From Hippophae tibetana (taxonomy: Eukaryota > Streptophyta > Magnoliopsida > Rosales > Elaeagnaceae), in assembly GCA_037013495.1 (NCBI GenBank), contig CM072810.1:107980398-108044397 (forward strand): a stretch of DNA of 64,000 nucleotides, given 5' to 3'. The notes under the pieces were generated by a model. That model did no database searches. It was not told where the DNA came from and saw only the letters and a program-made list of their open reading frames with translations. Positions 11,898 through 24,540 of this stretch are shown here, piece by piece; the first letter of the stretch is position 1; the number at the start of each line of letters is the position of its first letter. The translations under genes and the position numbers were made by a program.

Positions 11898-13197
11898 AAT
11901 ATTTAAATACACTAAGAGTTTCGAGATCCTATCAACTTTTAAAAACCTGTGATGTATATTTTAGCACAAAGTTTAAGAATTTGTATGCAACAATTCAACA
12001 GTGAATTCTTCTTCAAATATGATTAGTTTTATGCATTGTGTTAAGTAATCCAAATCAAATCATTTGTTCCATCCCATGGCTTTTAGTCTGTCACCAATAG
12101 AAACTAAACCTAAAACCAAAGCCAATCACTTCATCAAAGCTGCCGTAAATGTAGGGAGCGTATAGAGAAGCATGTATAAAACAAACCTCTACAATAGGAG
12201 CAAAATTTATTTATTTTTTACTTTGACGCAGACCTACACATGAGTTAATAAAGTTGGATTACTTTTACTTATTTACCCCCCATTATGGCTCACAGTCTCA
12301 CACATGATAAAGCCATCATTTTTAAGGCCGTCGGTATTATATTAATTGTACTTACAAGGACCTCTGCTCAAAGTTCAAACCATTCCGGTAAAATAAATTT
12401 AACTAAAATGGACCTTTTGGAGAGTAGAATGCTGACCATATATCTTAACTTAATAGCTAGCTAAGTCAAAGATAAAAAAAATAAAACTTTAGCATTTTCT
12501 TTAACCCAACAGAAGATTAGTTAATTGATTTTATGAAGGGGAGAAAACTGCTAAAACTAGATCAACCAAAGAATTTTCAAGTTTGACAAGCCACTATCTT
12601 GTAATTTTTGGGGAAAAGGAGGAAAATATTAACTTCTCTTATAGTATTTGGCTGCAATACCTAGACCATTAATAGAGAATACAGAGTTTTCCCCAATAAC
12701 CAAAAGAGAGGAGCTTGATGAAATTCTAAAACTAGTATCATTGTACTTGTGTTTTATGAAGCCATGTCAGACTGCGTTAATAAACAATATGAAAAGTTTC
12801 GCAAGACATAAATTTTGAAAGGTAATGTGTATTCAAAATAGAAGATAAAATAAATATTCATTAGATTTGTAACAAGATGACATATTAGTTCAAACCAATA
12901 ACAATATATAATATACCGGGTGAGAAAGATGAAAAGAGAATAAAATGTGTGTATTTTTCTCTCTTTCCCCAAGTTATTGGTAAGGAATAACATATCAACT
13001 TAATCCAAAACTAATGAATAGTTCCTCTCAAAAACATTTTCAACCTTAAGAGTTCTCTATTGTAATCTAAGTTTGATACAAATGTTATGGTTAATAATTG
13101 TTATTTTAAGCCACTATGATATCGAAAAATATTGGAGAAATCAGAGAATGAATAAAAATGACAATCATGTTATTTTATTGTATACATTATTTAAATG
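11898..13197. other. 3' flank of the receptor kinase and intergenic DNA
   Basis: The first few hundred bases are the likely 3' UTR and transcript end of the kinase gene. After that I see no coding signal, no repeat pair and no RNA gene; open frames on either strand are short and have no recognisable motif. Confidence 0.5.
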
Positions 13198-16060
13198 TGT
13201 TTAACATATAATTGTAAGAAATTAAGAGTTTTGATGATTTTCGTGGACGAATATTTTATTCATAAACTAGTATTTAGGTTTGTTATTAGGTCTATCAAAG
13301 TAAGTCGAAAAAAGACTCGAGTTTCAAAAAATCGTATTTTAGGTATATCCTTTATAACTATCATATATAATATTACACTTATGCATTCACTAGAATATGT
13401 TCCTAATATTTAGAATTATATTTTGAAATAAAATTTTCATTAGTCAATCAATCGATTGAGATAGTTGACTAATCGAGCTTCAATCAACTTCTATTGAGTC
13501 ATTCTCAAGTTTTTTTGCATGTACTCAATCGAACAACCTTTGATAGACTTTGATAGAGTACTTTAATGTCAAAACACTTAACGCATCTCAACCGATCAAT
13601 CGAGTCTAGGGACTTGATCGATCCAACGAGCAGTTAATCGAATTTTAAAATCCTTTTTAACTTGACCTCTATGTGAAATTATATATCACTCATGTGTTTA
13701 ATTAAGTGCTTTAAAACCTAATGAGGATATTTTAATCTTTTTCATTGAGATCTAGGTTTAGGGTATCAAAATACTTTATATATTCAAATCCTTGCTCACT
13801 TTTAAAAACATACAGTATACATGTTTTTGGATAGTCATTGTCGTCTTCTCTATGTGATTATCACTCTATAATTGTTTTTTTCATATTCAAATCTAGGCAA
13901 TTTCAGTTGCTATTATTGTTACACAAATCATTTCCCAGATTACTGCATTAATGTTCTAGAAATCTTAGTTCCATGCTTGTTGATCTATGTTTTAAATTAG
14001 GGTTAGGATTTATTTTTATTAAAATTCATCTAGAACACACATTGGTACTTTTATTTTTTGTGCTAACTCTATTTGTAGGTTGATCCATGAATGTGTAAGA
14101 TTTAGGGGGAGCTAATCATAACTTTATCAAAATCTATTTATGCTAATCTTGGATGCTATGAAAATAAAGCAAGGGTTTGTTAGTAAAATACATTGGGAAA
14201 TTATTCGAGGGAGGGTAGTATAAGATCGATTTTGTAATTGAGCATTAAATTTTCATAATGGATATATTAGATAATCTAGTGGACATATGGTTTTTATCTT
14301 AAATCATGGTTGTAGTCTAGATTGTTTTCATCTAAAATCTTGTTTGTTATTTTTAGTTATGTATTTTATTATTTATACGTGATTGTATGTCTAGCCATTG
14401 TGATTAGCTTATGAATTTATTATTTGATAATTTAAAATAATCTATTCACCCTTATAAGCCCATTTGGTCTGTTTTAAAACTTTTAATTGGTATCAAAGTT
14501 AAAACTTGACATATTTAGTGATTTTGATTCATAAAAACACACACATTTAATTATAAACCAAATGAATGAAGATGGGTCATTTATTAGACCCCACTCTTTG
14601 ATAGTTATAATTACCCTTACTAAAAATCTCGCATGCAAGTCTTTCTCAAAAAAGATGCAAAAGTCTAGAATGTTATTCTTGATGGTTAAGAATCAACTTC
14701 TGTAACTATAGACAGTGCAACAACCATTGAGAAAAGAAAATATTAGATCACTGAAGAATGCACCTTTAACGTTGCAAACCAAAAGAAGCTCCATCTTTGC
14801 AATAGTATCGAGAGATTATTTCAGTGACAAGGGATGATTGTTGTCACATATATGACTATGAGATTGACAAAGGTGCATGGAATGCACTTACTCTTTCTTA
14901 TAAGGGAATTTCCTTAGTGAAGTAAACAAAACAGAGATTGCAAACATCTTAGTTTGATTTTCTTAAAATGAGAAATGTTAAAACATTTAGTGAATTTTAT
15001 GCTCATTTTTTGTGATATTACTAATGCTTTCTTTACAGTTGGTGAGAATTTTCCTCAATTCGTACATATAGGAAAACTTCTAAGCTTATTGACATGATAT
15101 TATAAGATCAAGGTCACTACTATAGAGGAGACCAAGAATATGGACACTCTGAATATTGAAGAACTAGTTAGATCTATCCAAACCTATGAGCTTACTCTTG
15201 AGCCATCCAAAAAGAATAAGGACGTGACATTTAAAAGCTCTAAAAAGGTAACTTCTGACATTGATGATGATTCAACGGATACATGTATTATTTTACTTGC
15301 TTGTAGGTTCAAGAAGTACCTTAAGACAATGAACTAATAAAACAACTTACTAAACAAGGGACATTAGAATATGGTTAAAGAAACTTAATCCCAAGGGTTT
15401 AGATGGTAAGAAAACTAAATCTACTGGTCCTGAATGTTTTACTTCTAGTGATTTTAGCAGTATTTCTATAACGTATGAAAATAATAAGAAGAAAGTTGGA
15501 ATAGCACTCAATGCTACATTCATGGATACAAAAAGTTATCAATAAAAAAAAGAAAATAATTTAAAAAATGGTGAAACCAACTTCTATGGCTTCACTACAA
15601 TAACCAGTATACGTTCAAACTACTCTGACACTAGCTCAGATGAAGATGAGAACGAGTTAACTCTTATTATTTTTTTTAGCTAAGTATAATGCATCTAGTT
15701 TTGAATTATTATTTATAGTTTGTATAGGTTCTAAGGAAGAAACACACAAACTTTTAATTGAAGTAAAAAAATTGAATGAAATAATTAGTGTGAAAAAAAT
15801 AAATAGTTTTGACTTAAAAGAAAATTTAAAATTGTCTGAGCATATTAATGCACTTGATCTACATGAACAAAATAGGAAAAATGTAGAATCATAGAAGAAC
15901 TTACTGTCGCTAAGGAGACAGTGAAAGACTTGACATTATGTGCTGAATAATTGGAAAACATTTTGGGTCATGGAAAGTCACACGATGATACAAGTAAACT
16001 TGGATATCAGGATGAAAGTTAATGAGAACAAGATTGGCATCGAGTTAATTAGCAATACCG
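13198..16060 (+). mobile_element. SIRE-like Ty1/copia fossil, 5' part only
   Basis: A primer-binding site of the initiator-Met type (ttggtatcaaag, 14487-14498) follows an LTR-like region with a TATA-like ctttatatatt at 13772. The LTR left edge is uncertain: tgtttaac at 13198 is one candidate, about 13430 another. Downstream, several frames between about 14560 and 15960 resemble copia gag (UBN2): IEELVRSIQTYELTLEPSKK at 15155-15214 fits the gag of SIRE/Maximus-type elements well. Protease, integrase and RT are not seen, nor is a 3' LTR. It is an old, broken fragment with many breaks. Confidence 0.65.
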
Positions 16061-17720
16061 AACTTGTAGATACTTTGGTTTTATATTTGTAAAACTCTCG
16101 TAAGTGCACAAATCATTTTATAGAAAATGACAAGTATACTCCCAAGGTCGATCTAAAGAAGAAATATATGTGGTTTTTAATTTATTCTTCAAACTTTTAA
16201 AAACGAAATTAAATCTTAAATATTCTATCATGATATTTTGATTTTTGTTTCCTAATCTAATAACATAGAAAAAAAACATAGATATGGATTCAATAAACAA
16301 TAATGCAAATTTTTATCATTCATAACAGTGGAGTATTTATTGATATAATAATTAACTTTAATTATGCTTGCTTATATTATTTAGGTTATTAAATATATAA
16401 ATTGATATTTATTTATTCTCTTTTTTATATAAATATTATCTTTGGTGACGTTAGATATTCTTTATTAATTAAACAAATCAATTAACACCTATGGGTAGGG
16501 TCGATAATTAATTTGTTAATTAAATTAATTCCTTTTTTTCTAAATGATTAAAAATGAGCTATTTAAATGACACCTTTGATAGGGTTGGATATTTTAAACT
16601 TGTATTCAAGATGTCCAAATTAAACCTAAGAATTTAATTATCTGAGTACTAACTTTCAAGTTTTAAAACCATTATTGAAAATATATTGTCAATATGTTTT
16701 CAAATAATAGTTTTTATAAAAACTTTTGAAATAGAGTTTCACTCTAACTACCAAGCGATTGTACCAACAAATAAAAGAACACTACTCTAAATCAAACCGG
16801 ATAATTAAATCTTAAAATCTAATTTTCAAATTTAAGTTTGTAATGAAAAATAATATATTTTTCTTTAACATCCTTAATATAAAATCTTGAATAAAAACAA
16901 AATCAATTTATTTGATAAAAATATTTTACCTATTTAATATTTTGCAAGCATAATATCGTTATTATTATATTATATTTACAAATAGTCAGTAATGTTAAAT
17001 TTAATCACAGACAAATTAAATATAACATATAAAAATAACTATAAATAATTCATTTTAAAATTATACCTCAAAATAATATTTACAAAACTTTGATGCTAAT
17101 TCCGTATATGTAAAATCTCAAAACGAATTTGTATTTTCGTTTATTAAATCAAAAACTATAAATCTACAAAAACATACATAGTTCTTCTCAAAAAGAGAAT
17201 AACTTTAAAACTAAAAAATTAAGAACTAGAGAGAGAAAGAGAAGAGATTTTGTGTTTTAGGGATGTTTTTTACAATGGGAGAGGGGGTCTTTTTATAGGT
17301 AAAGAAAAAGCTAAAAAATGTCTCAAAAATTGATTTTGAACGTGTTTGGATAGGCTATCGCGCGTGTGTGGGGCAAAATTTGTGACAGAAAGGCGCTGAT
17401 GCACGAGGAACTTGGCGTGGGTATGTGCTGGCTGTGCGCGGGGGCGCACGCGGGACTCGATATTTTTGACATTTTTTCCCGTTTTAACCCATTTTTTTAT
17501 TTTTCTTCATTTTTTCTCAATATATTTTTGATGTATTGTCTCCAGTATTTTTATTCAAGTCTTTAAATTAATTTTGAATGAAAATACTTGAAAAATAATA
17601 AAAATACATATTATTTTAAAAAGTTAAAATAATATTAAAATATAAATTTATTTAATCAATTAAAATAAATTAAATTATGATAATTTTAATTTATTTTTAA
17701 CATCGATCACGTACCATCTT
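16061..17720. repeat. Unclassified repeat-like block with a GC-rich island
   Basis: This block abuts the copia remnant. It starts with ctcgtaagtgcacaaatc (16097) followed by a phrase of the form '...cccaaggtcgatctaaag', and ends in AT-rich DNA with an inverted repeat (aaaataaattaaa / tttaatttatttt, 17662-17696). This composition recalls interspersed non-coding repeats of other dicots, but I cannot assign a class. At 17335-17465 there is a conspicuous CpG-rich stretch (gctgtgcgcgggggcgcacg) in DNA that is otherwise very AT-rich. No protein-coding signal was found. Confidence 0.35.
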
Positions 17721-19548
17721 TTGACTTAGTGACATACACAACTTACATTTCCGATGATATATATGGACGTAGATAATAAGATCCAACTATTTATATATTT
17801 GGAAGCACGTACTACCTATTGGGAATTTTGTTTTTTGCCCCCCCTGAACCACACGCCGCGGAGATAAGACCATCTTTCAAAAGGGAAGCCGAAGCAAAAA
17901 TGACTGGTTAGAAAATTTTATTTTATTTTATTTTATGAACTTTTTATTTTTATCGACCTTATGAAAATCATGACTAATTAGATTCAAACTATGGGAACTG
18001 AGAAAGCAAAAGTAAAAGCGAATTGAAAGCTAAAAGCTAGTAGCAGCTAGCCAACTTCAAGAACAAAGAACCTCAAGTCTTAAGTGGAAGGCTTTACTAA
18101 CTGGCCCCATCGTAGAATTTTAGGCTTTATTACTTACCCTATTGTATATTTTTGGCCTATCCGATTCCTACTGCGCAAGTATAACTGGAACACTGCTTGG
18201 TCGGGCATGGGTTGGTTAGCGACTAAGATTTGTTGACTACAAATCTAGAATATGTATAGTTTTTAAAAGGATCAATATGGCGTGGTTTGATTTAAAATAT
18301 AAAAACATTGACTTATAATAATGAACAATTTTCTTAAGATGGCGATATGGTTATACTCATTTTTGTTAATGCCTACATAATCGTGAAAAAAATGATTGAA
18401 ATCACTTATAAGTCCCATCATAATAATGGAAGTTTGACATTTATTATGAAGAATTTCTTGATTCGAATTTCGTCCAAGGACGTAACCACACCTTATTCAA
18501 AGACATCACGTTTTTCTTTAATTTTTTTATAAATGTTTTACTTATATTATATTTATAAATGTAATTTTTTATTTTATAAAATGTAGAGCAATGTCTCTTC
18601 TTATTTTAATTATTTGAATATTTTTTATCATTTTGTGAAGTCTCTTATTCATTTAACATTTTCAATATTTTTTTAATTTTAATCTAATATTATATCATTT
18701 TATTAAATTAATTCTAATAAGATGATAAACATATAATTAATATCATCTCAACTAGTTCAATTTTTTACACTAAGTATTATTTCTTAAAAAAATCATATTT
18801 TTTATCTCCCGTATAGTTTGATTATTTCTTGTTACATCACAAATTATATAAAGTGTTATTGTTATTTATACTCTATAATATTACTTATTTTGATTTTTCT
18901 TTCACTTATAAATTCTTTTATGTATTTATTATAATTTATGTTGTTTAAATTTTTAAATTTTGTTTGTCAGCTTGAATAAATATTGAGTTATTTTATTTAA
19001 TTTTATTACAATATAATTTACTTAGTTTTAAATTTTTATTTAAATTAAATAAAAACAATTTAACATTTAATATTTAATATTAGTAGTCTAATACTTAAAA
19101 ACATTGAAATTTTTAAAATATTTATTACAAATTTTCCTAACAAATTTTGCAATACTTAACTAAATATATCATTTATTTTTATAATTATTATTTACGTGAT
19201 AATTGTTGTTTTATGTGCAGTGTCTCTTTCTGACTACATCCATGTTTTCCTCTCCACAATCTATTAAAAATGACACTTATAAAATTTTAATAATTATAAT
19301 TGATACAAAAATTTATTATTATATATAATTTTGTAGGTACATTTATAATTATAAATAATAATATTAACATATTTCATCTCTATCGTATTATATATTTTTT
19401 TCCTATATCATTACTAATCTAATATTATCATTTTTAATTGTTATATCTATCTTCTCTTTCTTTTTCTTTTTCCCTTTCTTTCGAACTTAGCTTACTTTCT
19501 CGATAAAAGAAAAATAAACCATACAATGTTAAAGTTTAGGATAGGGTC
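17721..19548. other. Gene-free AT-rich stretch
   Basis: There are no recognisable genes, repeat pairs or RNA genes. A slightly less AT-rich patch at 17840-18250 (cccccctgaaccacacgccg) has no reading frame I can match to a family. Confidence 0.4.
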
Positions 19549-20150
19549 TGATGCAGTGTGTCCAAAATTACTTACAAAACTAAATAGTGATATATTTATA
19601 AGGGGTAAGAACTTTCTAAATATCATGACACGTTTTGGGGTTTCTCTCTAAAAACAAAGTCGTGAGGTTCTACTGAATTATCCATTCATCACAGTAGGCT
19701 CATTGAACTCATAATTATGGACCAAAACGGATAATCTCATGTCATGTGGAGTAGGTCTCATCCCGCTGTAAGTAAAGAGATTGATCGTTCTATATCAGTT
19801 AGTATTAAAGTCATGACCATAATGGTCTATATGGACTTGTGTTCTTACGAGGACGTAAGACTCCCTAAGTGGGGGTGTATGATGCAGTGTACTAGCACAT
19901 GTCCCACATTTCTCACAAAACTAAGTAATGATGTACTTATAAGGGGTAAGAACTTTGTAAATGGCAAGACGTTTTTTAAAATTTCTCCCTAAAAACAAAA
20001 TTGTGAGGTCTTACTAAACTGTTAAGTTATGATCGTGAACTTGTTGAACTTACAGCTATGAACCAAAGTAGACAATTTTGTACCACGTGAAGTAAGTCAT
20101 GTCCTACTATAAGTGAACGGATTAACGGTCCCATATTAGGGTCAATAAAA
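19549..20150. repeat. Two-copy tandem repeat, period about 331 bp
   Basis: gatgcagtgt recurs at 19550 and 19881. The following sequence is shared with moderate divergence: ataaggggtaagaacttt (19599, 19939), ctaaaaacaaa..cgtgagg, and the GTGGAGTAGGTC / GTGAAGTAAGTC blocks. The open frame across the junction is probably fortuitous. The text resembles the non-coding LTR-like repeats found near Ty1/copia-type elements in dicots, but no primer-binding site confirms that. Confidence 0.6.
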
Positions 20151-20375
20151 CTTAAAGAGAAAGGAGACAATTAGTTCTATCAATTCATAAAAATATTATA
20201 ATAATCAATTACATCTCATAGTTTCAAGTTTCAACTAACAATTGATGAATAGTAAAATATATTCCTAAAATTTGAGTAGTTGATATACCATTTCGATACA
20301 TATTTTTAAGGTTGTCCACTAGTAACAACTCAAAGCTCTTTCCTATAAATTATATTATCCAAAGCATGCCAAATG

Positions 20376-21014
20376 TCACGGTCTTATTTTTCAAGTAGTG
20401 TTCGTGCGGCACTTAGCACTGTCCATTGCACTAAGCCTGCCTTTGAATCTGAATGAAAATCCAAAGAGACTAGAAAGAGAGTTTGTAAAGAATGCTTTGT
20501 ATTGCTCTAGAAATAGTTTATCTTACAAGATGCTAAGAATTCCCAAGATGAAAACAAATGAAGACCAATGGATCTATTTATAGTGTGGCTCTAAGCTTAA
20601 GGCTATGCCACCACTTTATAGATTCTTCTATTTCTAGAATATACAAGAGTGTTCTTGTTTTATCTACAATATGCCACAAGGGTCTAGGACCTTCTAGCCA
20701 ACTCTAGAGTCTTCTAGGTTTGTCTAGTTTCTTCATGCACGTTCTGGGATGTTCCGTAAGCTTCCAGCAGCTTCTACATCCTTCATGAACCATCCGACAC
20801 ATTCTAGAATATTCTAGTCCATTCTAGCACCCTCCAGCGTGCTCTAGAACATTCTAGGGACTTTAAAGCTTGAGTTGAGTCCATCCAACTCTAGCTTATT
20901 CTAGACATCTCTAGGCCACTATAGAACCTTCTCATGTAGAAAAGTCTAGATCCTTTAAGCAAGTACCATTTATTTGGATTTTGCGGGGTAATTCGAGTGG
21001 GACGTAACACAAAG
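20376..21014 (-). mobile_element. Minus-strand Ty1/copia LTR (solo or truncated) with HSE-like motifs
   Basis: Read on the minus strand, the block starts TGTTACGTCCCACTCG (21014 leftward) and ends ACCGTGACA at 20376. It is followed by TTTGGCATGCTTTGG, a degenerate TTTGGTATCAGAGC primer-binding site. A TATA box (CACTATAAATAG, plus 20574-20585) lies inside. Upstream of it in element orientation, at 20640-20940, are many TTCTAG words, including a perfect three-unit heat-shock element (attctagaatattct, 20801-20815), nGAAnnTTCn at 20846-20855 and nTTCnnGAAn at 20781-20790. No coding part was recognised next to it, so it is a fossil terminal repeat. Confidence 0.6.
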
Positions 21015-21302
21015 CTCCATTAGAGAACACTGAGAGCTTTATGCACAATACTAGGAAGACAATTTTAGCATCTTCATAACTCTAGCTTCCTAAAATTTTC
21101 TTTGCACAAACAACATACAAACCTAATAAGAAGGTACAACATCCAAACTCACAAAAAGCACATTGTGGAAAAAAAGTATAATAATAATAATAATTAAAAA
21201 AACGCATGGTGTAGGCGCACAAACCCTAACAAGAGATACACTTAAACTCAAAAAAATCATATCTATTTACTAATAGAGATGCAGAGTGTGTATGTGTGTG
21301 GT
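21015..21302. other. Spacer between two LTR-type elements
   Basis: Contains short simple repeats (ataataataataatta near 21180, tgtgtatgtgtgtg near 21288). A 20-base phrase near 21229 (caagagatacacttaaactc) has a cousin on the far side of the TRIM-like element near 22665. No gene was seen. Confidence 0.4.
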
Positions 21303-22630
21303 TGATGCAGGACATAAGCAAAAGTACATCAATAATATAATAATACTTAAAAAATCAAAAATAAATTAATAAAATTTAAGCTAACCAAACTTACTCTTTG
21401 ATAAAATGTCATCTTATTTATGTTATAAAACAAACACAAGAAAACTATTATCTAGGTAAGCATTCTAGTAAATCTAAAATAGGACTAACCTAAAGATATT
21501 AATCTATCTCATAGATAAGAGAACATCAACTTACAAACAGAAAGAAAAATTATTCCTTAAATATTAGGAATAAGAGAAAAAGAAAGAAGAGAATTTCTAA
21601 TTGATAATTTTCTAAGATGTTTTATACGAGCAAAGCTCTTGGCTACATGTAGTTTAAAAGCCCCTAGAGTATTTGATCAATATTATAAGTGAAACTCTAA
21701 TAGTTATTAAAAAAGACCCAAAATAAAATTTTGTGACACATAATAAACAAAACTAAAATTATTATACTTCTACTATGTATTTTACCTTAATAATAAACAC
21801 TTGTTTTGTTGTCTTCAAAATTAGTTCTTGTTGTTCCATTTTCTTGAATTTTAGAAACAACATTAGCCATACATTGTCTATATACTCACATTTAAAATTC
21901 ATATTTTCAACAAGTTTTGGGATGATGAAATATAATTTGATATCTTAAAGATGATTTGACAACTTTTGTTGCTTTGGAAAATGATTTGTTGTAATGTCAA
22001 TTAATTGTATTTAAAAGTAGTGAAGCTTGTTCATACTTTTTTTCTAATAATGCCTGTGATGCAATAATTTTATTGAGAGCTTAATTCCTTTCTTGACAAA
22101 ATTCTTGAAATTCTTTTTGCACAATGCTTTTATTATGCTCCATTGGACCCATATAAACCTTATTCGGATACCACATGATACAGGACAGAAGCACAAGTGC
22201 ACCAATAATATGACAACACTTAGAAATAAGAAATATATTAACAAAGTTTGGGCTAAACAGACTCACTTTCTAGTAAGAGATCCTTAAATTTGTGTCATAG
22301 AACAAATATAGGAAAATTATTATCTAGACAAGTATTTTAACACAACTTCCAAATGGAAGAGAAAAAGTATTCTTAAAATATTAAGAATAAGGGGAAAAAA
22401 AGAAGATAATTTCTTTAATATTTATAAATGAATTTTTTTTAGGATGTTCCTACAAACAATTGGCCTAACTATATATAGTTCAAAAGTCTCTAAAGTGGTT
22501 TATAAAATTTCTACGTGGGACTCTAATAGATAATAAAAAAGACTCTAAACAAAATTCTATGTGAAAAATAAGAAACAAAAATAAGAACATTATATTTTTG
22601 CTACATATTTTACCTTAATAATAAAAACCA
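21303..22630 (-). mobile_element. TRIM-like miniature LTR element
   Basis: Two direct repeats of about 497 bp (21303-21799) and 455 bp (22176-22630) surround only about 376 bp. Read on the minus strand, the repeats start TG(G)TTTTTATTATTAAGG and end CCTGYATCA. A primer-binding-like TGGTATCCGA follows the right-hand repeat at about 22173 leftward. The internal part has a short frame (MGPMEHNKSIVQKEFQEFCQ) with helical character but no gag/pol domain. Size and structure fit a terminal-repeat retrotransposon in miniature. The copy is moderately old, with clearly diverged repeats. No target duplication was found at these boundaries. Confidence 0.6.
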
Positions 22631-22773
22631 TTTACTTTTTTAGTTTTATCCCACATTAATATACCAAGAGATAAGCTCAAACTCAACATATATGATCCAT
22701 TATGAATCTCTGTTAAAGTTGTGAAAACTATCTTGCAAGTATAACAACTAGCCTAACAATCATTGCAAGTTAT

Positions 22774-24540
22774 TGTTAGGAAATTTAGGTAATTTTGAGG
22801 ATGAAAATTCTCTTTTTTTAAGATCTTATTTACAACATATAAAATAATTGAGAAATAAGAAATACTCGATACAAAAATTTAAAAGAAAACTCCCAAATTG
22901 AAAAAAAAATTATTGTCTTTGGAAAATACAACCAAAGAAAAATTTAATATGTAAAAAAATTATTACAATCACATTTTTAATAATTTTTCTCACACCCAAA
23001 ACCTAAATACACTCAGTTTTCAATAAACCTTACAGCTTCTTACACAAATAAATCTATTTACAAAAAATTATCTTTATTAGGATTGGACAAATGATTATAA
23101 TAAGAACAACACCCCTTAATAAATCATTACTTATATCCATATTAAAGGAGCCAGATGCTCCACCTAATGAATTACATGCTTAAGAGATTTTATATTTCTC
23201 TTAGAATAAATATAAACAATGAAGAACCAAAGATATTATATAGGCATCCAATATTCACCAAAATTAAGCAACATAACTAATTAGGCAACCACATAATTTT
23301 CTTAAATAAAGATGGTTTTCAATCTTCTCCATTTAACGTTGATAGTTACCCAAAAATTTTGAAAACCCAAAATACCAAAAAAGTTGAAGCCTCTTAAGAT
23401 GATTTTTTCTTATTTTTCAATCAATATCTAACAATCTTCATCTTGATTGAAAAAGAAATTTTTTTAACTTTTACTAAAACATTGTCTACGCCTAATCATA
23501 ATTCTTGGTAGAGAGAATTATCATATTCTACCATAAATAGTATGCTAACTTAGAATCAACCACTATAAAATTTTCATTTCAACTCATGTCGAAAAAACCA
23601 ACTAAAAAGTTATGGTTCAACTTTCAGGTTGGCTTTCTAAGAAGTTTCATAAGCTATTAACATCAATTTCATCACACATCTTTCTAACAATAACATAACC
23701 TCTTTCATGGCAAACTTGAAGATCAATAACATGTCAAAAGGATAACTACAACCTCTTATGAAGAAATGAGACCTACTATTGAGATTGTCCACTAACCATT
23801 TTTCTTTAGGTGCTAAAATGGCTCACACCTTTAAAACCTTATATAGTTCAAATTGACTCTCATTGACTTCATTCACCACGAGCCAATATCAATCTCTCTA
23901 TTAAATTTTTCTATCTCAAACTCAACTTAATTTGAAATATCTTGATAAACGTACTTTTTACTTTATATTTGGTTTCTTTAAATTGTTTTTAAAATTATAA
24001 CAGTTTTGTCAATAAAATATCACTGACATAATTCACTATGATAACTACATATGGACTTCAAGATCCACTACCAAAATATAGTACATCAAGGATCAAGTAA
24101 CCAATGGTTTGATATCAATTGTTAAAAATAATAATTTTCTAAGTAATTAAATTTAAGAGAATATGAAATAAATGTGAATAAAATAATAAATAAAATTTTA
24201 TTAAATTAATTTTAATAAAAAAAAGAATTACGATATTTACAATCCAAAAATTATGAACTTTTTAAAATTTTCTTTAAGTTTATTATTCTCTCTCTTCTCT
24301 TTTTTCTATTATCTAAAAAATGATATTATGCAAAGGATTTTGTAATATTAGATTTACTAATAGTAGAATATTGTATCTTAATTTAATTTAAGTAAAAACT
24401 ATTCTCCCCTACATTTTCTATTTTCATCATCTTTCCCTTTCTTTTTTCCTTTAATTTATAATAAACATTTGAATTTTTAACCACTGTAACCCTGAGTAAA
24501 ATGGATTGCTTGAATTATGATATTCGTACTTTAAAAAATT
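22774..24540 (-). mobile_element. Possible decayed minus-strand copia-type remnant
   Basis: A block at 22774-23111 reads on the minus strand TGTTGTTC...CCTAACA and is preceded by a purine-rich ATTAAGGGG (plus ccccttaat, 23112-23120), as at a 3' LTR. About 1 kb to the right, plus 24105-24119 resembles a reversed TTGGTATCA primer site followed by another tgtta. The two presumed ends share little sequence and no coding domain could be recognised between them. This is a low-confidence, very old remnant. Confidence 0.3.

Noticed and set aside
19744-19992. 82-codon frame across the tandem repeat
   Set aside because: It spans the junction of two non-coding repeat units; cysteine-rich by chance.
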